A stretch of DNA of 64,000 nucleotides, taken from NCBI GenBank assembly GCA_945897915.1, contig CAMDGB010000006.1, positions 21,268-85,267 on the forward strand, in the 5' to 3' direction. Shown in pieces: positions 24,489 through 32,980 of the stretch. The DNA comes from Chryseobacterium gleum. GTDB taxonomy: Bacteria > Bacteroidota > Bacteroidia > Flavobacteriales > Flavobacteriaceae. The notes beneath the pieces are model-generated. The model worked only from the letters and a program-made list of their open reading frames with translations, ran no database searches and had not been told where the DNA came from. Positions within the stretch are counted from its first letter, which is position 1, and the number at the start of each line of letters is the position of its first letter. Made by a program: the position numbers and the translations under genes.

Positions 24489-24998
24489 TTAGAAATTTAA
24501 TAGATTAATAATTTTTTGATTATTTGTTTTAAGAGCATAATCAAGAGCTTCTTTATTGTAATTATCTCTAATTTTTAAGTTTGGCTTTGCCAAAATTAAT
24601 ATTTCAATAATTGGTAAATTGTAAGTATTTATTGCCATAATTAAAGCAGTTTGCCCGTTAGAATCTTGAAAATCAAGATTAGCTCTTTTTTCAATTAATA
24701 GATTTGTAAATTCATAATTTTCTTTAATTACGGCTGCCATCAATGCTGTTCCACTTTTAGAAAGATAATTAATATTTTTTACATTTTGCAATAAATATTT
24801 AGCTACTTCAACATTATTATTATAAATAGCTAAAATTAATGTTGAATATCCATTTTCATTAATTTTATTTATGCATTCCGAATCAGATTTTAGTAATTCT
24901 TTTAATTCCAAAACATTTCCATTTCTTGCCACAGCAAAAACATCTTTTTGTGCAAAAGAAAATGAAAATACAAATAAAAAGAAAAAAACTGTTTTCAT
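24489..24998 (-). CDS. Exported ankyrin-repeat protein
   Basis: A 169-residue exported protein. The signal peptide is MKTVFFFLFVFSFSFAQ. The mature part is four to five ankyrin repeats, recognisable as NENGYSTLILAIYNNNVEVA, LSKSGTALMAAVIKENYEF, DSNGQTALIMAINTYNLPII and DNYNKEALDYALKTNN. Ankyrin stacks mediate protein-protein contacts, so it may be a periplasmic scaffold or inhibitor. It lies 3 bases downstream of the DUF5777 barrel gene and 16 bases upstream of the DOMON gene, in one operon. No enzymatic function is implied. Confidence 0.85.
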   Translation of the reverse strand: MKTVFFFLFVFSFSFAQKDVFAVARNGNVLELKELLKSDSECINKINENGYSTLILAIYNNNVEVAKYLLQNVKNINYLSKSGTALMAAVIKENYEFTNLLIEKRANLDFQDSNGQTALIMAINTYNLPIIEILILAKPNLKIRDNYNKEALDYALKTNNQKIINLLNF

Positions 24999-25001
24999 AA
25001 A

Positions 25002-25853
25002 TTAAAAAACTCGAATTAAATTAAATCCAAAAGCAATTTGTCCGTCATTCCAACTTCCGGTTGTGTTTCCTAAATATCCCGATTCGTGCATGGCTTGGGA
25101 ATTTGTAAAATGCATTTGAAATACATGACCACCCGTTTCTAAATCAAACCCTATAGAGAGTGGATTTTTAAAAGCAGAGTTTGACGCTCTATTTAAATGT
25201 GCCGCATAATCCATATTAAACGACCAGCGTTTAGAAAACTTATATCGTCCACCTAAACCCAAAGCAAATTGACTATTATCCTGAGAATTATTGGCAACAT
25301 AATTTTGATGAAAATGGGTTGGTGCTAGTTCTAGTGATAAATTATCATTAAATTTTCTTGAAATTAGAATTTGATTTACATAAGCCAATCGGTCTGTAAA
25401 TTCTAATTTTGGTAATGTTGTTTTCTCTAATTCTGTGTTAATTGCTAAACTATTGAACCCGACAATTTCAAAAGGAAATCCTTGTTTTTTCTGGCCTGCT
25501 ATTTTGTATTTTGTAGCAAATTCATATGTTTTTTGAAATCCAGAACGCGAGGCGTGAATAGTGATTTCGTTCGTTAATCCGTAAACAAATTGAATGCGAG
25601 TATTGGCTTCATCTAAACCAAAAAAGTCTTCAAATCCTTTGTCTAAATAACCAAATCGGTGAGCAATTACGAGAAACAAATCGCCTTTTGCTGCTAATTT
25701 TGTAGATTCTAAATTTACGATTTTTAAAGATTTAAATGCTGCTACTTCAAATTCATTTGCATCTGATATCGTATCAATTTCCTTAAGTAAATCGTCTTGA
25801 GCTACCATTAAAAATGGAAATACACAAAATAAAAAAGTAATTTTCTTTATCAT
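25002..25853 (-). CDS. DUF5777-family outer-membrane beta-barrel protein
   Basis: A 283-residue protein with a signal peptide (MIKKITFLFCVFPFLMVAQ). The rest is amphipathic beta-strands typical of an outer-membrane barrel and of the DUF5777 family. Marker segments are FKSLKIVNLESTKLAAKGDL, IAHRFGYLDKGFEDFFGLD, GLTNEITIHASRSGFQKTYE and the C-terminal GQIAFGFNLIRVF ending in Phe. The gene follows the OB-fold gene after 2 bases and precedes the ankyrin gene. Homologues recur with YceI and small cytochromes in Bacteroidota. What it transports or anchors is not known. Confidence 0.82.
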   Translation of the reverse strand: MIKKITFLFCVFPFLMVAQDDLLKEIDTISDANEFEVAAFKSLKIVNLESTKLAAKGDLFLVIAHRFGYLDKGFEDFFGLDEANTRIQFVYGLTNEITIHASRSGFQKTYEFATKYKIAGQKKQGFPFEIVGFNSLAINTELEKTTLPKLEFTDRLAYVNQILISRKFNDNLSLELAPTHFHQNYVANNSQDNSQFALGLGGRYKFSKRWSFNMDYAAHLNRASNSAFKNPLSIGFDLETGGHVFQMHFTNSQAMHESGYLGNTTGSWNDGQIAFGFNLIRVF

Positions 25854-25855
25854 AT

Positions 25856-26233
25856 TTATTTTATTTCAGCTTGATCTATTTTAATTTCTTCCAATAAAGA
25901 ATCGTAACCTATAACTCTTCCTTGAATAGTAATTACTTCATTTTGTTTTACATCTGAGTTTTTTTTCATCAAAACAAATACTTTTTCATCAATTACAAGG
26001 GTATTATTTTTAGAATCAATATTAGTTATTTTTCCTGTAACTGTTATTGATTTATCTAAATATTTTAAATTTGCTTTCGGCTCATCAAGTAAAAAATCTT
26101 GCAAAATTTGAGTTGCAGTTACAGAAAAAATTGGTTTCTCGTTTGAAATATCTCTATGTGCATGATATAAATATTTGTAAGACACCAAAAGTATCGCAAA
26201 CAGAACAACTATACCAATAATAATTTTTTTCAT
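25856..26233 (-). CDS. OB-fold (tRNA_anti-like) membrane-anchored protein
   Basis: A 125-residue protein with an N-terminal membrane anchor (IIIGIVVLFAILLVSYKYLY) and a periplasmic OB-fold of the tRNA_anti-like group. Its strands are NLKYLDKSITVTGKITNID, NNTLVIDEKVFVLMKK and EVITIQGRVIGYDSLLEEIK. This OB-fold group accompanies DUF5777/YceI clusters in Bacteroidota; its ligand is unknown. It is the first gene of the minus-strand operon. A -7 box TAAGTTTG lies at 26254-26261 (minus strand), 20 bases upstream. Confidence 0.75.
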   Translation of the reverse strand: MKKIIIGIVVLFAILLVSYKYLYHAHRDISNEKPIFSVTATQILQDFLLDEPKANLKYLDKSITVTGKITNIDSKNNTLVIDEKVFVLMKKNSDVKQNEVITIQGRVIGYDSLLEEIKIDQAEIK

Positions 26234-26302
26234 TAATTTTAATTAGCTATATACAAACTTATAAATTATTTTGTAATATTGTGAGTATAAATCGATTTTA
26301 AC

Positions 26303-26650
26303 ATGAATAAAACATATTATTTAATTTTAATCACCTTGTTTTTTGTTTTTGGTTGTAGTAATAATTCGGAAGACGATTTAACAATTCCATTAACTTCAAA
26401 TATAACAAAATACACTCAAGACATAAAACCAATTATAGATAACAATTGTTTAGCTTGTCATGGTTCTACTGCACAAATGCCATTGGTAACTTATAATCAA
26501 GTAAAATCATCGGTTCAAAATAATGGGCTTTTAGATCGTATTTCAAGAGCTCAAGGTGCTTCAGGCATGATGCCCTATCAAGGCACCAGACTACCACAAA
26601 CCACGATTGATTTAATTATTGATTGGAATACTGATGGACTTTTAGAATAA
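26303..26650 (+). CDS. Small monoheme c-type cytochrome lipoprotein
   Basis: A 115-residue lipoprotein (MNKTYYLILITLFFVFGCSN, lipobox cysteine at residue 18) with one CxxCH haem motif, CLACH (C49-H53). The likely distal methionine is in the SGMMPYQGTRLP segment near residue 90. The pattern IKPIIDNNCLACHGS to TIDLIIDWNTDGLL is the usual small, single-haem fold seen with YceI in Bacteroidota. It is transcribed divergently from the DUF5777 operon, with 69 bases between starts, and is followed by YceI after 37 bases. Presumably a periplasmic electron carrier. Confidence 0.85.
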   Translation: MNKTYYLILITLFFVFGCSNNSEDDLTIPLTSNITKYTQDIKPIIDNNCLACHGSTAQMPLVTYNQVKSSVQNNGLLDRISRAQGASGMMPYQGTRLPQTTIDLIIDWNTDGLLE

Positions 26651-26687
26651 ATTTTAAAAAATAATTGCCATCTTTAATATATTATCT

Positions 26688-27227
26688 ATGAAAAAAATTG
26701 CACTATTAGGGTGGTTGTTATTAGTAAGTTTAACTCCTATCCAAGAAAAAAAAATCACTAAAACAGGTAACATAAGTTTTGAAGCTTCCGTTCCTGCTTT
26801 TGAAGAAATTAAAGCAAAGAATAACGCTGTTACTTGTATTATGAATACTAACAATGGTGAAATTGCAGTTTTAGCTTTGATGAAAGGTTTTCGATTTAAA
26901 ATTGCATTAATGGAGGAGCATTTTAATGAAAGTTATATAGAAAGTTCTAAATTTCCTAAAGCAACTTTTAAAGGGAAAATTGAAAATTTTGATATTTTAA
27001 AACTAACTTCTTCTTCTAAAGATTATACTATTAAAGGTAAATTAGAAGTTCATGGAAAAAGTAAAGACCTTGCTTCAATTGCAAAAATTAAAAAAACAGG
27101 TTCAGATATAGAAATAAAAACAGATTTTATAGTTGATGTAGCTGACTTTGATATTGAAATACCAAGTGTTATTTCCAAAAAAGTTGCAAAAAAAGTGACA
27201 TTAAATTGTAACTTCTTACTAAAATAA
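26688..27227 (+). CDS. YceI-family periplasmic protein
   Basis: A 179-residue exported YceI-family protein, a lipocalin-like beta-barrel that binds isoprenoid-type lipids in characterised members. After a hydrophobic N-terminus (IALLGWLLLVSLTP) come the family strands TKTGNISFEASVPAFEEIKA, NESYIESSKFPKATFKGKIE (the conserved YIES..FP..TF block), YTIKGKLEVHGKSKD and KTDFIVDVADFDIEIP. It lies between the monoheme cytochrome and a DUF4412 protein, all with short gaps. The signal peptide cleavage site is not sharp, but export is expected. Confidence 0.9.
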   Translation: MKKIALLGWLLLVSLTPIQEKKITKTGNISFEASVPAFEEIKAKNNAVTCIMNTNNGEIAVLALMKGFRFKIALMEEHFNESYIESSKFPKATFKGKIENFDILKLTSSSKDYTIKGKLEVHGKSKDLASIAKIKKTGSDIEIKTDFIVDVADFDIEIPSVISKKVAKKVTLNCNFLLK

Positions 27228-27259
27228 TATACTAATCTTAAACTTTAAACCCTAAACTC

Positions 27260-27916
27260 ATGAAAAACTTAAAAAAATTAGCATTCGTAGCTTTAGCAAT
27301 TGTTTCCACACAATTTTATGCACAAACAAAAACTGGATCAGTAACCTACGAAATGACCATGCCAGACAATGAAGAAATGGCAGCAATGGGAACTAACACC
27401 ATTAAAATTTCTTTTGATGAAAAATCTTCAGCTACTCAAATGGATATGATGGGCGGCATGATTTCTGTAAAAACAATTTCTGTTGATAAAAACAACCCTA
27501 AAGATACCAGAATGTTAATGGATATGATGGGCAAAAAATATGAAGTTACTGGTGAATCTGAAGGTTTTGGAAATACAGATGTAGCGTCGTTAAAAGATGC
27601 GGAATCAGTTACTTATGATAAAAAAGCAACCAAAGAAATTTTAGGATATAAGTGCTACAAAGCATTAGTTACAATGAATGGCGGAACAGTAAATACTTTT
27701 TATATTACAGAAGCTATTGCGGTACAATCTTTACCGACAGATAAATTAAAATTAACTGGTTTCCCTTTAGAAGTTGAAGTTAATAGCGAAAAAGGCAAAG
27801 TAGTTTTATTAGCTACTGCTGTTGACAAAGCACCTTCAGCATCTTGCTTTACGGTGCCAGAAGGATACAAAAAAGTTACTCAAGAAGAATTACAACAAGA
27901 ATTAGGAGGTATGTAA
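27260..27916 (+). CDS. DUF4412-like exported protein
   Basis: A 218-residue exported protein with a signal peptide (MKNLKKLAFVALAIVSTQFYAQ). The mature part has the DUF4412 layout: KTGSVTYEMTMPDNEEMAAM, an unusually Met-rich middle (TQMDMMGGMISV, MLMDMMGKKYEV), then TKEILGYKCYKALVTMNGG and FYITEAIAVQSL. The last segment is a short helix rich in Gln and Glu. The related GLPGLI family is an alternative reading. It is the last gene of the cytochrome-YceI transcript and is followed by a bidirectional terminator. The Met clusters might bind a metal such as copper, which is speculative. Confidence 0.75.
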   Translation: MKNLKKLAFVALAIVSTQFYAQTKTGSVTYEMTMPDNEEMAAMGTNTIKISFDEKSSATQMDMMGGMISVKTISVDKNNPKDTRMLMDMMGKKYEVTGESEGFGNTDVASLKDAESVTYDKKATKEILGYKCYKALVTMNGGTVNTFYITEAIAVQSLPTDKLKLTGFPLEVEVNSEKGKVVLLATAVDKAPSASCFTVPEGYKKVTQEELQQELGGM

Positions 27917-27935
27917 TTTACCTTTTATCCTTAAA

Positions 27936-27977
27936 AAAAATACCCCGAATTCAAATTGAGTTTGGGGTATTTTTTTA
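27936..27977. terminator. Bidirectional terminator
   Basis: ATACCCCGAA (27940-27949) pairs with TTTGGGGTAT (27961-27970), with an A run before and a T run after. It serves the DUF4412 gene on the plus strand. It can also end the convergent minus-strand gene whose stop lies at 27975. Confidence 0.85.
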
Positions 27978-29249
27978 TGTTTTTAGTTTCTTCTTTCGAG
28001 CAGCTGGGAAAAGGACATTATTTAAAATTAATCGATAACCTGGCGAATTTGGATGCAAATCTAAAACAGTTGGTGCATCACCTACTCTGTGCTGATAATC
28101 TTCAGGATCGTGACCGCCGTAATAGGTGAACATTCCTTTGCCTTTTGTTCCATGGATGTATCTGGCCTCACCATTAATTTTGCATTCGCCCAATAATAAA
28201 ACATTAGATTTAATTTTTTCCGAGACAAAAGCTGTAGTTTGACCCATAAAACCTTTTACTATTTGAGTATGATTTTGACATAACATCGTAGGAATAGGGT
28301 CCCATTTAGCAGAAAAATCCATTAATGTAAAATAATCAACTTCCATTGAAAAACTACCTTTTCCATGCTCTTCAGTAGTATCAATATCAGAAAATTCGTA
28401 TTTCATAGGTTGCTTTTCCAAAATAAAATCTTTGAAAGCAAATGTGTTGGAGTATTCTAATTTAGATTGGTAATTTGGTTCACTAGCATCACCATCAAAC
28501 ATGGGCTCACAAATATCGGTATTTTGTGCCGCTAAGGCAATATCAAAACTGTCTGTTGCTGAACACATGGCAAACATAAATCCACCACCAATTACATAAT
28601 CTCTAATTTTGGTAGCGACAGCTAATTTTTCCTCGGACACTTTACTGTAACCTAATTTTTTAGCCAAAGCTTCTGCTTCTGTTTTCTGTTGAATATACCA
28701 AGGCGCATTTCTGTAATTACTGAAAAATTTACCATATTGACCAGTAAAATCTTCATGATGCAAATGCAACCATTCGTACAAAACAAGTTGATCTGACAAT
28801 ACTTCTGTGTCGTAAATTTCTGTATAAGGAATTTCGGCATAAGTTAAAACCATTGTAACGGCATCATCCCAAGGTTGTTTTCCTTTTGGAGTATAGACCG
28901 CAATTTTTGGTGCTTTTTCTAAAACTACCGTTTCCATATTCTGAGAAGGACTACTTATTTCTTCTAAAATAGTAGTCGTTGCACCATCTGATAATACTTC
29001 AAAAGATACACCTCTAATTTGACATTCTTTTCTAATATCGTCGCCATCTGGCAGTAAAAAAGAACCGCCACGATAATTTAATAACCAATTTACTTTATAA
29101 TTTTTAGCTAAAGCCCAATAGGTAATTCCGTATGCTTTTAAATGATTTTGTTGCCCATCGCTATCCATTGGCAACAAAATTGAAGAAGCATTTAAATTTG
29201 TATTGCAAATTACAATCAAGAAAAAAACAAGTTGTTTTAAATAGATCAT
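27975..29249 (-). CDS. Exported protein commonly misnamed 'asparagine synthetase B'
   Basis: A 424-residue exported protein. It has a signal peptide (IYLKQLVFFLIVICNTN) and no ATP-binding asparagine synthetase domain, although homologues in flavobacteria carry that name. What is visible resembles a class I glutamine-amidotransferase or ThuA-like fold: KIAVYTPKGKQPWDDAVTM, then a nucleophile-elbow-like GGGFMFAMCSATDSFD with C229, and FTYYGGHDPEDYQHRVGD. The C-terminus is LDLHPNSPGYRLILNNVLF. The acidic and aromatic loops between suggest ligand binding outside the cytoplasm. No asparagine synthesis should be inferred. It is convergent with the DUF4412 gene and shares its terminator. Confidence 0.75.
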   Translation of the reverse strand: MIYLKQLVFFLIVICNTNLNASSILLPMDSDGQQNHLKAYGITYWALAKNYKVNWLLNYRGGSFLLPDGDDIRKECQIRGVSFEVLSDGATTTILEEISSPSQNMETVVLEKAPKIAVYTPKGKQPWDDAVTMVLTYAEIPYTEIYDTEVLSDQLVLYEWLHLHHEDFTGQYGKFFSNYRNAPWYIQQKTEAEALAKKLGYSKVSEEKLAVATKIRDYVIGGGFMFAMCSATDSFDIALAAQNTDICEPMFDGDASEPNYQSKLEYSNTFAFKDFILEKQPMKYEFSDIDTTEEHGKGSFSMEVDYFTLMDFSAKWDPIPTMLCQNHTQIVKGFMGQTTAFVSEKIKSNVLLLGECKINGEARYIHGTKGKGMFTYYGGHDPEDYQHRVGDAPTVLDLHPNSPGYRLILNNVLFPAARKKKLKT

Positions 29250-29317
29250 CGAAAGATATTTATGTAAATATAAACTTTTTGAATAGTAATTAAACAGATT
29301 TATGAGTGAAATAATGA

Positions 29318-30877
29318 TTAAAACAAAATGTCACTTTCCTCATTAAAATCATTATTCATACTACTTCCAAAAGCGTCATTTGGAGAAGGTAAATTTGGAG
29401 TTGCAAACGGATTTTGTGCATCTAAATTCATTTTTGAAGGTAATGAATCGTTATAAGTCATTCCAAATTCATCCAGATTATCAAATTTACCAAATTGTCC
29501 TAAGAATTTTAATCTGATATTATCCAAACTACCATTTCTGTGTTTTGCAACAATAAATTCTGCCTGGTTTGTGGTTGGAGCTGCTTCACCATCATCCCAA
29601 TTGTCAATTTTATAATATTCTGGACGGTAAATAAATGATACAATATCAGCATCTTGCTCAATAGCACCCGATTCACGTAAATCGGAAAGTAATGGTCTTT
29701 TACTAGAACCACGGGTTTCTACGGCACGAGATAATTGAGAAAGGGCTATTACAGGAACGCTTAATTCTTTAGCCAAAGCTTTTAAACTTCTTGAAATCAT
29801 AGATATTTCTTGTTCTCTATTACCGCCACCTTTTCCAGTATTTCCAGCAGACATTAATTGTAAATAGTCGACAACAATTAATTTAATACCGTGTTGAGAT
29901 ACCAATCTACGGGCTTTTGCACGTAAATCAAAAATAGATAACGAAGGCGTATCATCAATATATAATGGTGCTTTTTCTAAATCTTTTACCTTAACGTTTA
30001 ATTGTTCCCATTCATGCGGTTCTAAATCTCCTTTTCGAAGTTTTTCTGAAGTTAATCCTGTTTCACTTGAAATCAAACGAGTAATTAATTGTACTGATGA
30101 CATCTCCAATGAAAAAAGTGCAACTGGTTCGTTTCCTGATACGGCAATATTTCTGGCCATTGATAAAACGAATGCTGTTTTTCCCATACCCGGACGAGCA
30201 GCAATAATAATTAAATCCGAAGGTTGCCAACCAGAGGTTAAATCGTCTAATTTTCTAAATCCTGATGGAATTCCAGATAATCCTTCTTTATTTGAAATTT
30301 CTTCAATACGTTGTTTGGCTTGATTTACAAGACTTTGTGCCGTTTCGTATCCTTTTTTAAGATTGCCTTGTGTAATTTCGTATAAATTGGTTTCAGCTGT
30401 GTCTAATAAATCGAACACGTCCATTCCTTCATCATAACAATCTTCAATTAATTTACTTGAAATTGAAATTAAACTTCTCTGAATAAATTTTTGAAGAATA
30501 ATTCGGGCGTGAAAAACAATATGTGCCGAAGAGGCAATTTTTTGAGTAAGTTGTATAAGATAAAAATCGCTTCCTGCCAATTCTAAATTTCCGTTTCTTT
30601 TTAATTGTGCTGAAACTGTTAATAAATCAATAGGTTGAGGTGGAGTACTATGAAACAATTGATTAATAGCTTCAAAAATATATTTGTGTGATTCTTTATA
30701 AAACACATCTGGATTTAATATATCTATAACTTCTCCTGGCGCTTTTACGTCAATTAACATTGCACCAAGTACTGCTTCTTCAATATCTACAGCTTGTGGT
30801 GGAAGTTTTCCTTTTTCTAAAGAAATAGTAGTTGATTTATCTACTTTAACAGGGTTTATTGTAAATGCTTTTTCCAT
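29318..30877 (-). CDS. dnaB: Replicative DNA helicase DnaB
   Basis: A 519-residue hexameric replicative helicase. The N-terminal DnaB domain begins PPQAVDIEEAVLGAMLIDVK. The RecA-like ATPase follows the linker, with Walker A ARPGMGKTAFVLSMARN (about residues 227-243), LFSLEMSSVQLITRL, Walker B IKLIVVDYLQLM and the DLRESGAIEQDADI motif. The C-terminal tail of about 60 residues is rich in Asn, Pro and acidic residues. Length and motifs are normal. It is monocistronic on the minus strand; no second replication gene is adjacent. Confidence 0.97.
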   Translation of the reverse strand: MEKAFTINPVKVDKSTTISLEKGKLPPQAVDIEEAVLGAMLIDVKAPGEVIDILNPDVFYKESHKYIFEAINQLFHSTPPQPIDLLTVSAQLKRNGNLELAGSDFYLIQLTQKIASSAHIVFHARIILQKFIQRSLISISSKLIEDCYDEGMDVFDLLDTAETNLYEITQGNLKKGYETAQSLVNQAKQRIEEISNKEGLSGIPSGFRKLDDLTSGWQPSDLIIIAARPGMGKTAFVLSMARNIAVSGNEPVALFSLEMSSVQLITRLISSETGLTSEKLRKGDLEPHEWEQLNVKVKDLEKAPLYIDDTPSLSIFDLRAKARRLVSQHGIKLIVVDYLQLMSAGNTGKGGGNREQEISMISRSLKALAKELSVPVIALSQLSRAVETRGSSKRPLLSDLRESGAIEQDADIVSFIYRPEYYKIDNWDDGEAAPTTNQAEFIVAKHRNGSLDNIRLKFLGQFGKFDNLDEFGMTYNDSLPSKMNLDAQNPFATPNLPSPNDAFGSSMNNDFNEESDILF

Positions 30878-30963
30878 ATAGCGAAAGTAAAAAAAAATGA
30901 AGTAATATAGAATTTAACTTGTTAAACAAAAACTGTTAATAACTATTTTATATTGTTAATATG

Positions 30964-31005
30964 TCAAAAAAAATCCGCCTTATCAATAAAAAAGATAAGA
31001 CGGAT
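30964..31005 (-). terminator. Terminator of accA
   Basis: On the minus strand ATCCGTCTTATC (30994-31005) pairs with GATAAGGCGGAT (30973-30984) through one U-G wobble. The loop is 9 bases and eight T follow. It lies 18 bases after the accA stop and before the dnaB promoter region. Confidence 0.85.
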
Positions 31006-31022
31006 AAATTACGAATATTTAC

Positions 31023-31979
31023 TTATTTATCGGAAAATTCACCCATTTTACTGTATTTTTCCATTCTTTGTGCTACTAAATCTTTTGTTGATAAGTCTTT
31101 TAATTCTAGGTACGATTTAGTAATGAATTTTTCAACTGTTTTAAACATCATTTCTTTATCGCGATGCACGCCACCAAGAGGTTCAGGTATAATATCGTCT
31201 ATTAATTTTTGCTTTTTCATGTCAATAGCTGTAAGTTTTAAAGCTTCAGCTGCTTGTTCTTTGAATTCCCAACTTCTCCATAAAATAGACGAACAAGATT
31301 CTGGTGAAATTACAGAATACCAAGTGTTTTCTAACATAAAAACTCTGTCACCTACTCCAATTCCTAATGCACCACCTGAAGCTCCCTCGCCAATAATAAC
31401 TGAGATAATTGGTGTTTTTAATCGAGCCATTTCAAAAATATTACGTGCAATTGCTTCACCTTGTCCACGTTCTTCCGCTTCTAAGCCAGGATACGCACCA
31501 GGAGTATCAATCAATGTTAATACAGGAATATTAAATTTTTCTGCCATTTTCATTAATCGTAAAGCTTTGCGGTAACCTTCTGGGTTGGCCATACCAAAAT
31601 TTCGTAATTGACGCATTTTAGTATTTATACCTTTTTGTTGCCCAATTATCATATACGATTGCCCGTTAATTCTTCCTAAGCCGCCCACCATGGCTTTGTC
31701 ATCTTTAAAATTTCTGTCACCAAATAATTCTAAAAAAGTGCCATCAGTTAAGTTAGTAATATATTCTAAAGTATAAGGTCTGTTAGGATGACGAGACATT
31801 TGAACCCGTTGCCAAGCCGAAAGATTTTTGTATATATCTTTTTTGGTTTGTTCTAATTTATCTTCCAATTGTTTGCAAGTTGCAGAAACATCAACATCAG
31901 ATTCTTGACCTAAAACAACGCATTTTTCCAATTGATCTTCAAGCTCTTTTATTGGCAATTCAAAATCTAAATATTCCAT
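31023..31979 (-). CDS. accA: Acetyl-CoA carboxylase carboxyltransferase alpha subunit
   Basis: A 318-residue subunit of the carboxyltransferase that transfers CO2 from biotin to acetyl-CoA, the first committed step of fatty-acid synthesis. Family blocks are [59 protein letters not shown] and [19 protein letters not shown]. The [20 protein letters not shown] and ESCSSILWR segments form the acyl-CoA pocket. Length is normal. accD is not adjacent. A perfect -7 box TATCTTTG lies at 32013-32020 (minus strand), 34 bases upstream. Confidence 0.97.
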   Translation of the reverse strand: MEYLDFELPIKELEDQLEKCVVLGQESDVDVSATCKQLEDKLEQTKKDIYKNLSAWQRVQMSRHPNRPYTLEYITNLTDGTFLELFGDRNFKDDKAMVGGLGRINGQSYMIIGQQKGINTKMRQLRNFGMANPEGYRKALRLMKMAEKFNIPVLTLIDTPGAYPGLEAEERGQGEAIARNIFEMARLKTPIISVIIGEGASGGALGIGVGDRVFMLENTWYSVISPESCSSILWRSWEFKEQAAEALKLTAIDMKKQKLIDDIIPEPLGGVHRDKEMMFKTVEKFITKSYLELKDLSTKDLVAQRMEKYSKMGEFSDK

Positions 31980-32062
31980 AAAAGTTAATTTTTATTAATT
32001 TGTTTGTAAATACAAAGATACTATTTAAAAATTATTTGAATAATTTTTGGAGCGATATCTAA

Positions 32063-32980
32063 TTACTTTTTTTTTCTATTTCTAATTAATCCATTCAAAA
32101 TCACAGTAGTTAGTATGATTGTAGCACCAATATAAAACGAAAAGCTCATTTGTTCGTTTTTTTCGAAAATTAAAACAGCTAATGCAATCCCGTAAACGGG
32201 TTCTAAATTTATAGTAAGCATTACAGTATAAGGTGAAATATACTTCATAACATTAACAGATGCAATAAATGCATAAGCCGTGCAAACAGATGCTAAAATA
32301 GCTAACCACATGAAATCGGAAAGTGTAATATTGAAAAATTCTGCTGAAAATTGTTTTGAAAACAGTAAGAACACGCTTAAAAATAATACACCACCAAATA
32401 ATTCGTAAAAAGAAACAATTGTGGCATCAATTCTTTGAGCAAATTTACCATTTATTATTGAAAAAATTGCAGATAAAAAGGCAGAAGTTAAAGCTAACAA
32501 TACACCTTGCATGGTTCCTGACATATTACTAGTTATGCTTTTTTGTACAAAATTTGGTTCTGTAGATTCAATTACAAAATACAAACCAATTAAAACGATT
32601 AGTCCAAATACGATTTCGTACCAAACCATTTTTCGTTTGTAAAAAAGGGGTTCTAAAATAGAAGTAAAAAAAGCACCCGTAGACAAACAAGCTAGTGTGA
32701 TTGATATATTAGAAACTTTTATTGCCTTAAAAAAAGTAATCCAATGCACGGCAATTACCAATCCTGAAACTATTAGCAAAAAAATGTCTTTTCTGGCTAA
32801 TTGAAAACTCGTTTTTCGGTAGTAAATATATCCAAAAATCAAAACAACCGCTAAAGACATCCGCCACCAAACTAAAGGCAAAGCGTCTAATGAGATTAGT
32901 TTTCCTAAAATAGCTGTAAAACCCCAAATAAAGACTATTAAATGAAGGTGTAAATTATGTTTGAATTTAACGTCTGGCAT
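32063..32980 (-). CDS. EamA/DMT-family transporter
   Basis: A 305-residue polytopic membrane protein with ten predicted helices, in two EamA repeats. Typical segments are HLIVFIWGFTAILGKLISLD, SLAVVLIFGYIYYR, ACLSTGAFFTSILEPLFYKR and the second-repeat LTINLEPVYGIALAVLIFEKN. EamA proteins move metabolites such as amino acids, purines or drugs; nothing here sets the substrate. The start overlaps the end of the upstream LptF/G-like permease gene by 14 bases, so the two are translationally coupled. Confidence 0.87.
   Translation of the reverse strand: MPDVKFKHNLHLHLIVFIWGFTAILGKLISLDALPLVWWRMSLAVVLIFGYIYYRKTSFQLARKDIFLLIVSGLVIAVHWITFFKAIKVSNISITLACLSTGAFFTSILEPLFYKRKMVWYEIVFGLIVLIGLYFVIESTEPNFVQKSITSNMSGTMQGVLLALTSAFLSAIFSIINGKFAQRIDATIVSFYELFGGVLFLSVFLLFSKQFSAEFFNITLSDFMWLAILASVCTAYAFIASVNVMKYISPYTVMLTINLEPVYGIALAVLIFEKNEQMSFSFYIGATIILTTVILNGLIRNRKKK

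Noticed and set aside
27975..29249. Naming this gene asnB
   Set aside because: There is no N-terminal Cys nucleophile or synthetase domain of AsnB; the protein is exported.
30961..31575. A 204-codon open frame on the plus strand
   Set aside because: It is the antisense shadow of accA, and its first part lies in the accA terminator hairpin. It has no family pattern.
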